Origin: Ramlibacter sp.
GTDB lineage: Bacteria; Pseudomonadota; Gammaproteobacteria; Burkholderiales; Burkholderiaceae
NCBI GenBank assembly: GCA_014376915.1
Contig: JACMQP010000027.1
Location: forward strand, 1 to 6,992
Direction of reading: 5' to 3'
DNA length: 6,992 nt
The notes under the pieces were generated by a model that did not search any database, was not told the DNA's origin, and saw only the letters and a list, made by a program, of their open reading frames with translations. Both the position numbers and the translations under genes were made by a program. Positions 1 to 6,063 of this stretch are shown piece by piece. Each line of letters opens with the position of its first letter. Position 1 is the stretch's first letter.

Positions 1-429
1 CAGCACCAAAAAGATGGCGCAGCCGAAAATCCAGACCAGCTCGCGCGGCTTTCGGTAGCTGCCGTAGATGAGGCCGCGGTACATGTGCAGATACACCACG
101 ACAAAGAAGGCAGAGGCTCCAGTGGAGTGCATGTAGCGCACCAGCCAGCCCCATGGCACATCGCGCATGATGTATTCGACCGACTCGAAGGCCTTGGCCG
201 CATCCGGCTTGTAGTGCATCACCAGGAAAATGCCGGTGACGATCTGAATCACCAGCACCAGCAGCGCCAGCGCGCCGAAGAAGTACCAGAAGTTGAAGTT
301 CTTGGGCGCGTAGTACTCGGACAGGTGGTCACGGTATGCGCCACCGGCCGTCGGGAAACGGTTGTCGAACCAGTTGCCGAGCTTCTGGCCCACAGAGGCG
401 TTCGGGGAAATTTCCTTGAATTCAGCCAT
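1..429 (-). CDS. petB: Cytochrome b of the ubiquinol-cytochrome c reductase (bc1 complex), N-terminal 143 residues
   Basis: This is the di-heme membrane subunit of complex III, which oxidises ubiquinol and passes electrons through two b hemes. The minus-strand frame is open from an ATG at 429 to the left edge and gives 143 residues, about a third of a usual cytochrome b, so the rest lies outside the window. It starts MAEFKEISPN, followed by an amphipathic segment and a first membrane helix around residues 47-70 (FWYFFGALALLVLVIQIVTG). The second helix region reads RYMHSTGASAFF then VVVYLHMYRG. His101 and His115 are 14 residues apart, the spacing expected for the helix B ligands of the two b hemes. 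The PRELVW motif follows at 128-133. The gene lies 65 bp downstream of petA on the same strand, the usual petA-petB(-petC) operon order, so cytochrome c1 is expected just beyond the left edge. The ribosome site is weak, an AAAGA-type A-rich tract just upstream. Identity is very secure. Confidence 0.97.
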   Translation of the reverse strand, partial: MAEFKEISPNASVGQKLGNWFDNRFPTAGGAYRDHLSEYYAPKNFNFWYFFGALALLVLVIQIVTGIFLVMHYKPDAAKAFESVEYIMRDVPWGWLVRYMHSTGASAFFVVVYLHMYRGLIYGSYRKPRELVWIFGCAIFLVL

Positions 430-449
430 ATTTTTCTTTGATCAGTTGT

Positions 450-485
450 GGACAGGGCAGCTCACTTGGCTGTTCTGGTCTGTCC
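450..485 (-). other. Possible stem-loop in the petA-petB intercistronic gap
   Basis: The 65-bp gap between the petA stop and the petB start contains nested inverted repeats. The outer arms are GGACAG (450-455) and CTGTCC (480-485). The inner arms are CAGC (458-461) and GCTG (469-472) around a 7-base loop. On the transcribed strand this gives a 6-bp outer and 4-bp inner stem separated by an asymmetric internal loop. It has no T-run and sits inside an operon, so it is not a classical terminator. It could affect message stability or petA/petB dosage. That role is inference, and chance pairing in GC-rich DNA is possible. Confidence 0.3.
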
Positions 486-494
486 GGCAAGCTC

Positions 495-1094
495 TCATCC
501 TTTCTTGTCCTCGCCGATCAACAGCCGGCCGTCAGTGATGTACATGTGCGGCGGCACTTCCAGGTTGTCGGGCGCGGGCTTGTTCTTGAAGACGCGGCCG
601 GCGATGTCGAAGGTCGAGCCATGGCAAGGGCACAGGAAGCCGCCTTGCCAGTCATCGGGCAGCGAAGGCTGAGGCCCTGGCTGGAATTTGTCCGAAGGCG
701 AGCAGCCGAGGTGCGAACAGATGCCCACGCCGACAAAGTATTCCGGCTTGATCGAACGGCCCTCGTTGCGGGCGTATTCGGGAGTGAGTTCGTCGGGCTT
801 GCGTTGCGACTTCGGGTCGGCGAGCTGGGCATCGAGCTTGGGGAGCGTCGCCAGTTGCTCGGGCGTTCGCCGGACGATCCAGACCGGTTTGCCGCGCCAC
901 TCCACTGTCATCTTCTCACCCGGCTTGAGTGCGGAAATGTCCGCTTCGACGGCAGCGCCTGCGGCCTTGGCCCGCTCCGACGGCTGGAAACTGCTGACGA
1001 AGGGCACGGCGGTCACGCCGACGCCCACAGCACCGACACAACCTGACGCGATCAGCCACGTCCGTTTGCTGGTGTCTACTGGGGTCTCACTCAT
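495..1094 (-). CDS. petA: Rieske [2Fe-2S] iron-sulfur subunit of the cytochrome bc1 complex
   Basis: This subunit takes one electron from ubiquinol at the Qo site and hands it to cytochrome c1. Its cluster domain lies on the periplasmic side. The product is 199 residues, a normal size. It has a short N-tail, one hydrophobic anchor at about 13-33 (TWLIASGCVGAVGVGVTAV), a hinge, and the cluster domain with box 1 CSHLGC (126-131) and box 2 CPCHGS (155-160). By family rules Cys126, His128, Cys155 and His158 bind the cluster and Cys131-Cys157 form the disulfide. The anchor is preceded by SKRTWL, a Tat-like signal in which the first Arg is Lys. I chose ATG at 1094 because GAGGA (1104-1100) lies 5 bases upstream. 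A TTG four codons earlier (1106) is in frame but overlaps that ribosome site. It is first in a minus-strand operon with petB and divergent from mscL. Identity is very secure. Confidence 0.97.
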   Translation of the reverse strand: MSETPVDTSKRTWLIASGCVGAVGVGVTAVPFVSSFQPSERAKAAGAAVEADISALKPGEKMTVEWRGKPVWIVRRTPEQLATLPKLDAQLADPKSQRKPDELTPEYARNEGRSIKPEYFVGVGICSHLGCSPSDKFQPGPQPSLPDDWQGGFLCPCHGSTFDIAGRVFKNKPAPDNLEVPPHMYITDGRLLIGEDKKG

Positions 1095-1115
1095 GGGGGT
1101 CCTCAAGGATGTCTC

Positions 1116-1128
1116 TTGTCACTGTCAA
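1116..1128. promoter_or_regulatory. 13-bp imperfect palindrome / tandem TGTCA repeat in the petA leader
   Basis: The sequence TTGTCACTGTCAA reads TTGnCAnTGnCAA, matching its reverse complement at 10 of 13 positions. It can also be read as two tandem copies, TGTCAC then TGTCAA. It lies at about the predicted petABC transcription start, between the candidate -10 at 1135-1140 and the petA ATG at 1094, a typical place for a repressor site. No regulator is identified, and a short motif like this can occur by chance. Confidence 0.25.
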
Positions 1129-1134
1129 CCCATG

Positions 1135-1140
1135 ATTGTA
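1135..1140 (-). promoter_or_regulatory. Candidate -10 element of the petABC promoter
   Basis: On the minus strand the hexamer is TACAAT, a 5 of 6 match to the sigma70 -10 consensus, within GCTACAAT. It would put the transcription start near 1128 and leave a leader of about 35 bases before the petA ATG. I see no good -35 at 16-18 bases upstream, where the sequence is around TAAATCC, so this promoter may depend on an activator or be weak. Confidence 0.45.
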
Positions 1141-1208
1141 GCTGACCGTAAATGCCGGATTTAACCCGGTGACACCGCGTTGCGCCGATACTGCGGGCGG
1201 CAAACAAC

Positions 1209-1216
1209 GGGAGGAG
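1209..1216 (+). promoter_or_regulatory. Strong Shine-Dalgarno sequence of mscL
   Basis: GGGAGGAG lies 5 bases before the ATG at 1222. It decides the mscL start over the longer frame beginning at 1180 and over the nearby ATG codons at 1228 and 1231. A GATACT hexamer at 1187-1192 is a weak possible -10 for mscL, with no clear -35. Confidence 0.75.
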
Positions 1217-1221
1217 CCGCC

Positions 1222-1650
1222 ATGGGAATGATGAAGGAATTTCGCGAGTTCGCGGTCAAGGGCAGCGTCGTTGACCTGGCGGTCGGCGTGATCATCGGAG
1301 CCGCTTTCGGGAAGATCGTGGACTCGATGGTCAACGACCTGATCATGCCGGTCGTCGCGATGGTGTTCGGCAAATTCGACTTCTCCAGCCTGTTCGTGGT
1401 GCTGGGGCCGGTGCCGGCCGGAACGCCGCAGACGCTTGACGCGCTGAAGAAGGCCGGCGTGCCAGTGCTCGCTTACGGCAACTTCATCACCGTCGCCGTG
1501 AATTTCGTGATCCTGGCGCTGATCATTTTCCTGATGGTGCGGCAGATCAACCGCATGCGGCGCGCCGAAGCGGTCGTGGCGCCGGTGGCGGCGCCGGCCG
1601 AGGACGTGGTGCTGCTGCGCGAGATCCGCGACAGTCTCAGGCGGTCCTGA
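1222..1650 (+). CDS. mscL: Large-conductance mechanosensitive channel MscL
   Basis: MscL forms a homopentameric inner-membrane pore that opens under high membrane tension and releases solutes during sudden osmotic downshift. The product is 142 residues (E. coli 136). It aligns without gaps to E. coli MscL at the start: [14 protein letters not shown], then the first helix [16 protein letters not shown] (16-31). The pore constriction residues correspond to Leu19 and Val23, with Gly22 also kept. A short periplasmic loop (about 51-84) follows, then a second helix (about 87-108, ending [12 protein letters not shown]), an Ala/Pro/Val linker and the cytoplasmic helix [15 protein letters not shown]. 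The gene has a strong ribosome site and is divergent from petA. Its stop codon runs past the end of the opposing pdxA gene, so the two 3' ends overlap by 14 bp with no room for a separate terminator. Identity is very secure. Confidence 0.97.
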   Translation: MGMMKEFREFAVKGSVVDLAVGVIIGAAFGKIVDSMVNDLIMPVVAMVFGKFDFSSLFVVLGPVPAGTPQTLDALKKAGVPVLAYGNFITVAVNFVILALIIFLMVRQINRMRRAEAVVAPVAAPAEDVVLLREIRDSLRRS

Positions 1651-2689
1651 CCGGCCCCGCCGCCCCCGCCGCCAGCAGGCGGGCCATCCGGACCGCCTCC
1701 AGCAGGCTGGAGGCGTCGGCCCGGCCGCTGCCGGCGATGTCGAAGGCGGTCCCGTGGTCGGGGCTCGTGCGCACCATCGGCAGGCCCAGCGTGACGTTCA
1801 CGCCCTTGTCCACGCCCAGGTACTTCACCGGGATCAATCCCTGGTCGTGGTACATCGCCACCACGACGTCGAACTCGCCCGGCCGGACGCCGGTGGATCG
1901 GGCCCGCATGAAGACCGTGTCGGGGGCGAACGGCCCGAGCGCGTTGATCCCTTCGGCCCGCGCAGCCTGCACTGCGGGGGCGATCACCTCCAGCTCTTCG
2001 CGGCCGAACAGCCCGCCCTCCCCCGCATGCGGATTGAGCCCCGCCACGCCGATCCGCGGCCGGCGCCCCAGCAGCGTAGACAGCGAACGGTCGGTGATGC
2101 GCAGGGTTTGCAGTACGGTGTCGAAATCGACCGCCTCGATGGCGTCACGCAGCGACATGTGGATGCTAACCAGCACCGTGCGCAGTTCGTCGCTGGCCAG
2201 CAGCATCCGCACCGGCACCTGCGCCACGGAGCGGCTCAGGTGCGCCGCCGCCTCGGCCTGCAGCAGTTCCGTATGGCCCGGGAATCGGACGCCAGCCGCG
2301 GCCAGCGCCTCCTTGTGCAGCGGCGCGGTGACGATCGCAGCAATCTCGCCACCCAGCGCGGCGCGAGCCGCCCAGGTGACGCAGTCTGCCGCGATCCTGC
2401 CGGCCGCCGCACTCACCACGGCCAGCGGCGGCGGCACCTGCTGCGGCACGACCTGCAGCAAGGGAATGCTGCGCGGTGGCGCCTGCAGCGCCTGCGCCGG
2501 CGATACGATCAGCGCGACCGGCAGGCTCACTTGGCCGCCCTGCACCGCCGCCGCGCCGCGCCTCAGGCAGGCCAGGTCGCCGGCGACGAAGCAGCCGCGC
2601 ATGGCGTCGCCGCCGTCGCGGAAGGCCTTGGCGATGATTTCCGGGCCGATGCCGGCCGGGTCGCCGAGCGTGATCGCGATCGGTTTCAT
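1637..2689 (-). CDS. pdxA: 4-hydroxythreonine-4-phosphate dehydrogenase PdxA
   Basis: PdxA oxidises 4-phosphohydroxy-L-threonine with NAD(P), giving after decarboxylation 3-amino-2-oxopropyl phosphate, which PdxJ joins to deoxyxylulose phosphate to make pyridoxine phosphate. The product is 350 residues (E. coli about 329). Family motifs are present in order: GDPAGIGPE (9-17), TAPLHKEAL (121-129), FPGHTE (136-141), SIHMSL (175-180), LNPHAGE (218-224), [12 protein letters not shown] (278-289) and [16 protein letters not shown] (302-317). His177, His221 and His281 match the three metal ligands of the family, so the enzyme should be active. The start at 2689 gives the canonical N-terminus [13 protein letters not shown] and overlaps the upstream Nif3-family stop as ATGA. 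There is no clear ribosome site, so it is probably translated by coupling. The PdxA2 branch (phospho-threonate/erythronate oxidation) is less likely because no partner kinase gene is present. Confidence 0.93.
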   Translation of the reverse strand: MKPIAITLGDPAGIGPEIIAKAFRDGGDAMRGCFVAGDLACLRRGAAAVQGGQVSLPVALIVSPAQALQAPPRSIPLLQVVPQQVPPPLAVVSAAAGRIAADCVTWAARAALGGEIAAIVTAPLHKEALAAAGVRFPGHTELLQAEAAAHLSRSVAQVPVRMLLASDELRTVLVSIHMSLRDAIEAVDFDTVLQTLRITDRSLSTLLGRRPRIGVAGLNPHAGEGGLFGREELEVIAPAVQAARAEGINALGPFAPDTVFMRARSTGVRPGEFDVVVAMYHDQGLIPVKYLGVDKGVNVTLGLPMVRTSPDHGTAFDIAGSGRADASSLLEAVRMARLLAAGAAGPVRTA

Positions 2690-3444
2690 GCCGGGTTGTC
2701 GATGTCGATGAACAGGTGTTCGATGCCGCAAGCGGTTGCGATATGGCCGGCCACCGCTGCCGCGCCATAGCGCTCGCTCGCGTGATGGCCGCAGGCGAAG
2801 TAGGCGACGCCGCACTCCCGCGCGTAATGCGCCTGCGGTTCCGAGATTTCGCCGGTGACGAAAGCATCGGCGCGAGCGGCGATCGCATCCTCGAAATAGC
2901 CCTGCGCGCCGCCAGTGCACCACGCGATCCGCCGCAGCGGCCGGCCATCGCCCTGGACCTGGACGACGGGGCGCTGGAGCACCAGATCCAGGTGCGCGGC
3001 CAGCGCGGCCGCATCAGCGAAGGCCGTCCCGTCGCTGCGCTCGCCGAGAAAGCCCAGGTCCTGATCGCCGAACCGCCCGGTGGCGCGCAGCCCGAGCTTG
3101 CGGCCGAGCTGGGCGTTGTTACCCAACTCCGGATGGGCATCCAGGGGCAGGTGATAGGCGAACAGGTTGATGTCGTGGCCCAGGAGCAGGGCAAGGCGCT
3201 GCTTCATCCAGCCGGTCACCCGCCCGTCCTGGCCGCGCCAGAACAGCCCGTGGTGCACGAAAATCGCGTCGGCCCGCTCGGCGATCGCCGCCTCGATCAG
3301 GCTGCGGCTGGCCGTGACTCCCGAGACGATCCGCGCAACCTCGGTGCGCCCTTCGACCTGCAGCCCGTTGGGGCCGTAGTCCTTGAACCGGTCCGGCTGG
3401 AGCAAGGTATCGAAAGCAATGAGAAGCTGTTGCTGGGTGGCCAT
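2686..3444 (-). CDS. ybgI: Nif3/YbgI-family dinuclear metal-centre protein
   Basis: This is a cytosolic protein of the NIF3 family (COG0327, often labelled GTP cyclohydrolase I type 2-like), which forms toroidal hexamers with two metals per subunit. Its cellular role is still poorly defined. The product is 252 residues, close to E. coli YbgI. Motifs include YGPNGLQVEG (23-32), FVHHGLFWRG (62-71), AYHLPLDAHPELGNN (96-110), TGE (197-199) and CGHHASERYG (218-227). By comparison with YbgI, the expected metal ligands are His64, His65, Asp102, His220 and Glu224, all present. I chose ATG at 3444 because the conserved N-terminus MATQQQLLIAFD starts there, although no good Shine-Dalgarno precedes it. 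The gene is upstream of pdxA with a 4-bp ATGA overlap, so the two are almost certainly co-transcribed. The 5' side faces the divergent GGDEF gene across 136 bp. The family call is secure; the biochemical function is not. Confidence 0.93.
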   Translation of the reverse strand: MATQQQLLIAFDTLLQPDRFKDYGPNGLQVEGRTEVARIVSGVTASRSLIEAAIAERADAIFVHHGLFWRGQDGRVTGWMKQRLALLLGHDINLFAYHLPLDAHPELGNNAQLGRKLGLRATGRFGDQDLGFLGERSDGTAFADAAALAAHLDLVLQRPVVQVQGDGRPLRRIAWCTGGAQGYFEDAIAARADAFVTGEISEPQAHYARECGVAYFACGHHASERYGAAAVAGHIATACGIEHLFIDIDNPA

Positions 3445-3458
3445 GGCGAGGTGGGACG

Positions 3459-3488
3459 TTGACAGACGGATTGTCGTCCAGCCTAGGG
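3459..3488 (+). promoter_or_regulatory. Weak candidate promoter for the GGDEF-like gene
   Basis: TTGACA at 3459-3464 is a perfect -35 consensus on the plus strand, 15 bases upstream of the Nif3-family start on the other strand. At the right distance the -10 is poor (CCTAGG at 3482-3487, 17-base spacing). If used, it would leave a leader of roughly 85-90 bases before the ATG at 3581. The match rests on one hexamer only. Confidence 0.25.
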
Positions 3489-3580
3489 AACTCCCGCATC
3501 CACCGGCGGGGACGGCGCCCAATAATCTTTTCGTTGCCGGGTGCACCGACGACCAACAAGAAGACAGGGGCGGCCGTCGC

Positions 3581-4852
3581 ATGACTGCGGTGGAAATCAT
3601 CATCTGGAGCTTGGCACTCGGCGCGATCGGCGCAGTGGCGCTGGGCCGCCTGGTCGATCTCGCCGCCCGTCCGAGCGTCTCGCGCGGCCACAGCGCGGCC
3701 TTCCACCTGACCGTCTTCGCATTCGTGGCCGTCCTGAGCGGCTTGCCGGAAGTGTTCGAGCCGTTTGTCGACCCCGAGATGCTGGAGGCGGCCCAGGTGA
3801 TGGCCGGTCCATTGTGCGTGGCGCTCTCCGCCTTCTGGGTCGGCGGCTGGCTGAACGCCCGCCATCGGGAGCGACTGATGGCCGCGGCCCTGCGGCTCGC
3901 AGCGCTGGTCACGCCGCTGGCGGCACTGGGCTGTTTCGCCCTGCCCCAGGCGCAGCAGCTGGCGGCAGCCGGCGCGCTGACGCTGATGGCCGCGTCGCTC
4001 ACGCTGTGGGTGATCTGGCGCGCTTCCCTGATGGGCGATCAGCTGGCGCCGGCCATGGCATTCGGCTGCCTGTTGACGCTGCCGGCGATCGCCGGCATGT
4101 ACGCCACGGCGATGCAACTGCCGCAAGTCACCGCCGCCTGGCAGGGCCTGTTTGCCCTGTGCGCCGCGCTTTCCAACGGCTTGACCGGCTATGTGCTGTG
4201 GCGCCGCGACCAGGCCGACTGGCGCGCCCGGCACGAGGACTCGAGTTCCGACTTCGACCCGGTCACGCGCCTGCACACTGGCATCACGCTGGGACAACGG
4301 CTGGTCAAGGCGCAGCGGCGGCGGCGGCGGATGAAGCGCGACGGCGCCGTGCTGGCCGTGATGGTGTTCAACGTCGACCGCGTGCGGGCGCAGGCCGGGG
4401 CGCGCGGCGTCAACGAAATGTTCATCGCGCTGGCCGGTCGCATCAAGCGCCAGGTCGGCGTCGTCAATCCCGTGGGGCGCTATTACGACCGCTGTTTCGT
4501 CTGCCTGGTCGAGTCGATCGACGCGCCGGTGTGGCTGCGGACACTGGGACTGCGCGTCGCGTGCAGCCTGCGCCGGCCGATGACCGTGGGCACCGGAGAC
4601 GGCCAGCGGTTCGAGATCCATCCCGACATCGGCGTCGGCATCGTCCACCTCACGCCGCAGGAAGCCAACCTGGACGACGTCCTGCACGATGCCGAACGGA
4701 TGGCGGACGCGGCCCGCGGGATGCCGTCGCGCACGGCGATGCTCGATCCCGAAACCGGCAACGTGGTGCCAGTCGAAGAAGCCCAGCTCGCGGCGCGCCG
4801 CGCGCCCCGTCCCACCCGCCCTGGCGCCAATGACCGCGCCTCGCGGCGCTGA
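3581..4852 (+). CDS. Seven-helix membrane protein with a degenerate GGDEF domain
   Basis: The product is 423 residues. The N-terminal half shows about seven hydrophobic helices (near 4-22, 38-58, 73-91, 101-121, 127-146, 154-177 and 185-206). Arg-rich loops at 23-36, 92-99 and 207-217 and an acidic loop at 56-70 fit an N-out, C-in topology. A cytoplasmic GGDEF-type fold follows (about 225-390): DPVTRLHTG, a helix ending in poly-Arg, the first strand with FNVDRV (263-268), VGRYYDRCFVCLV (298-310) and DIGVGIV (349-355). The signature that should read GGDEF is YDRCF (302-306), the first Asp of the FDxD strand is Asn264, and the RxxD inhibitory site reads GVVN (293-296). Diguanylate cyclase activity is therefore unlikely. 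Such domains can act as nucleotide sensors or protein-interaction modules. There is no EAL domain. The start at 3581 follows AGGGG at 3566-3570 and opens directly into the first helix. degS follows 55 bp downstream and may be co-transcribed. Specific role unknown. Confidence 0.85.
   Translation: MTAVEIIIWSLALGAIGAVALGRLVDLAARPSVSRGHSAAFHLTVFAFVAVLSGLPEVFEPFVDPEMLEAAQVMAGPLCVALSAFWVGGWLNARHRERLMAAALRLAALVTPLAALGCFALPQAQQLAAAGALTLMAASLTLWVIWRASLMGDQLAPAMAFGCLLTLPAIAGMYATAMQLPQVTAAWQGLFALCAALSNGLTGYVLWRRDQADWRARHEDSSSDFDPVTRLHTGITLGQRLVKAQRRRRRMKRDGAVLAVMVFNVDRVRAQAGARGVNEMFIALAGRIKRQVGVVNPVGRYYDRCFVCLVESIDAPVWLRTLGLRVACSLRRPMTVGTGDGQRFEIHPDIGVGIVHLTPQEANLDDVLHDAERMADAARGMPSRTAMLDPETGNVVPVEEAQLAARRAPRPTRPGANDRASRR
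4316..4330 (+). repeat. Five tandem CGG triplets encoding poly-Arg
   Basis: Five identical in-frame CGG codons encode Arg246-Arg250 in the degenerate GGDEF protein, at the end of the first helix before strand 1. The run is short and in phase with codons, so copy-number change would alter Arg number without a frameshift. It probably forms a basic patch facing the membrane or a phosphate ligand. Confidence 0.6.
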
Positions 4853-4874
4853 GCCCGCAATCGCGGCAGCCCGC

Positions 4875-4880
4875 TACACT
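4875..4880 (+). promoter_or_regulatory. Candidate -10 element for the DegS-type protease gene
   Basis: TACACT (4 of 6 to the consensus, in GCTACACT) lies in the 55-bp gap before the protease ATG and would start transcription near 4887, about 20 bases before the ATG. There is no recognisable -35 at 16-18 bases, and no Shine-Dalgarno within 5-12 bases of the ATG. A sigmaE-type promoter was not evident. Confidence 0.3.
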
Positions 4881-4907
4881 CCAGGATTGCCGCCCCCCAC
4901 ATCCATC

Positions 4908-6056
4908 ATGCGTCGTTTCTGGCTGGTTTTCTCGCAAGCGGTCACCGTTTTTCTGGCCGCCTATTTCGTTGTCAGCACGCTCAAGCCGGACTGGGTCGGA
5001 CGGCCCGTGGTGTTGGGGTCGACCGGCATCCCGCTGATCGAGGGCTCGGCGCTGCCTACGGCGGCCCCGCCGGCGGGCGGCTTTCGGCTGGCGGCGCGGC
5101 GCGCGTCGGCTGCGGTCGTCAGCATCAACACCACCAAGGCGCCCGAAAAGCACCCGCAGGCCAATGACCCCTGGTTCCGGTTCTTCTTCGGCGAGCAGGG
5201 CGACGGCCAGCCGCAGGCGGGCCTGGGCAGCGGCGTCATCATCAGCGCCGACGGCTACATCCTGACCAACAACCACGTGGTCGAGGGCGCCGACGAAATC
5301 GAGGTGGTCCTCAACGACAGCCGCCGGGCCCGCGCCAAGGTGATAGGCACCGACCCGGAAACCGACCTCGCGATCCTGAAAGTCGCCCTCGACCGGCTGC
5401 CGGCCATCACGCTGGGCAACTCGGACTTGCTGCAGGTCGGCGACCAGGTGCTGGCCATCGGCAATCCGTTCGGGGTCGGCCAGACGGTGACCAGCGGCAT
5501 CGTTTCGGCCCTGGGCCGCAACCAGCTTGGCATCAACACCTTCGAGAACTTCATCCAGACCGACGCCGCGATCAATCCCGGCAACTCCGGCGGCGCGCTG
5601 GTCGACGCCAATGGCACGCTGATGGGCATCAACACGGCGATCTATTCGCGCTCGGGCGGCAGCATGGGCATCGGCTTCGCCATCCCCGTTTCGACCGCCA
5701 GGATGGTGCTGGAAAGCATCGTGCGCGACGGCGTCGTCACGCGCGGCTGGATCGGCGTCGAGCCGGCGGAGCTGTCGCCGGAGCTGATGGAGACCTTCGG
5801 CGTCAAAGCCAGGCGCGGCGTGCTGATCACCGGCGTGCTGCAGAACGGCCCGGCGGCGCAGGCAGGGATCCGGCCCGGCGACGTGATCGTGGAGGTCGGC
5901 GGCAAGCAGATCGCCGCGGTTTCGGAACTGCTGTCGCAGGTGGCGGCGCTCAAGCCCGGCATGGCTGCCGGCGTCCGGCTGCAGCGGCGTGATGAGAATG
6001 TGGAGCTGAAGGTCACCCCGGGCGTGCGGCCCAAGCCCAAGTCAGTGCAGCGCTGA
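4908..6056 (+). CDS. degS: Membrane-anchored HtrA-family serine protease with one PDZ domain (DegS/AlgW type)
   Basis: HtrA proteases act in the periplasm. The DegS/AlgW branch senses misfolded outer-membrane proteins through its PDZ domain and cleaves the anti-sigma factor of the envelope-stress sigma factor. The product is 382 residues (E. coli DegS 355, DegQ 455). It has an N-terminal membrane helix (4-23, WLVFSQAVTVFLAAYFVV) with no cleavage site evident, then a trypsin-like domain with His123 (TNNHVV), Asp153 (ETDLAILK) and Ser227 (GNSGG) as catalytic triad and a compact LA loop (about 78-104). A single PDZ domain follows (about 281-370: RGWIGV, then GPAAQAGIRPGDVI). The retained anchor and single PDZ favour DegS over DegP/DegQ. 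The start gives a clean signal anchor, though the ribosome site is poor. It follows the GGDEF-like gene on the same strand and ends 7 bp from convergent tatC. No sigma factor or anti-sigma gene is in the window, so the regulatory role is inferred. Confidence 0.9.
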   Translation: MRRFWLVFSQAVTVFLAAYFVVSTLKPDWVGRPVVLGSTGIPLIEGSALPTAAPPAGGFRLAARRASAAVVSINTTKAPEKHPQANDPWFRFFFGEQGDGQPQAGLGSGVIISADGYILTNNHVVEGADEIEVVLNDSRRARAKVIGTDPETDLAILKVALDRLPAITLGNSDLLQVGDQVLAIGNPFGVGQTVTSGIVSALGRNQLGINTFENFIQTDAAINPGNSGGALVDANGTLMGINTAIYSRSGGSMGIGFAIPVSTARMVLESIVRDGVVTRGWIGVEPAELSPELMETFGVKARRGVLITGVLQNGPAAQAGIRPGDVIVEVGGKQIAAVSELLSQVAALKPGMAAGVRLQRRDENVELKVTPGVRPKPKSVQR

Positions 6057-6063
6057 CCGGCCT

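Noticed and set aside
1123..1128. Minus-strand TTGACA as a -35 for petA
   Set aside because: The -10 position 17 bases downstream would fall on the petA ribosome site (TGAGGA), so the start would lie too close to the ATG. The TACAAT upstream is a better candidate.
438..1164. Plus-strand open frames opposite petA (202 and 158 codons)
   Set aside because: Both are antisense to an unambiguous Rieske gene and have no recognisable content.
1665..1683. CCCGCC/GGCGGG hairpin just after the mscL stop
   Set aside because: It lies inside the Ala/Gly-rich end of pdxA and has no T-tract on either strand, so codon composition explains it.
1737..2770. Two long plus-strand frames (324 and 338 codons) opposite pdxA
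   Set aside because: PdxA on the minus strand carries every family motif; these antisense frames have none and have skewed composition.
3119..4687. A 522-codon open frame on the minus strand, antisense to the GGDEF-like gene
   Set aside because: It is His/Gln/Arg-rich low-complexity protein without family motifs, mirroring the codon phase of a GC-rich gene. The plus-strand frame has membrane helices and a GGDEF fold.
3541..4833. A 430-codon plus-strand frame overlapping the GGDEF-like gene in another phase
   Set aside because: Its Arg/Pro/Gly-rich translation has no hydrophobic segments or motifs and is a frame shadow.
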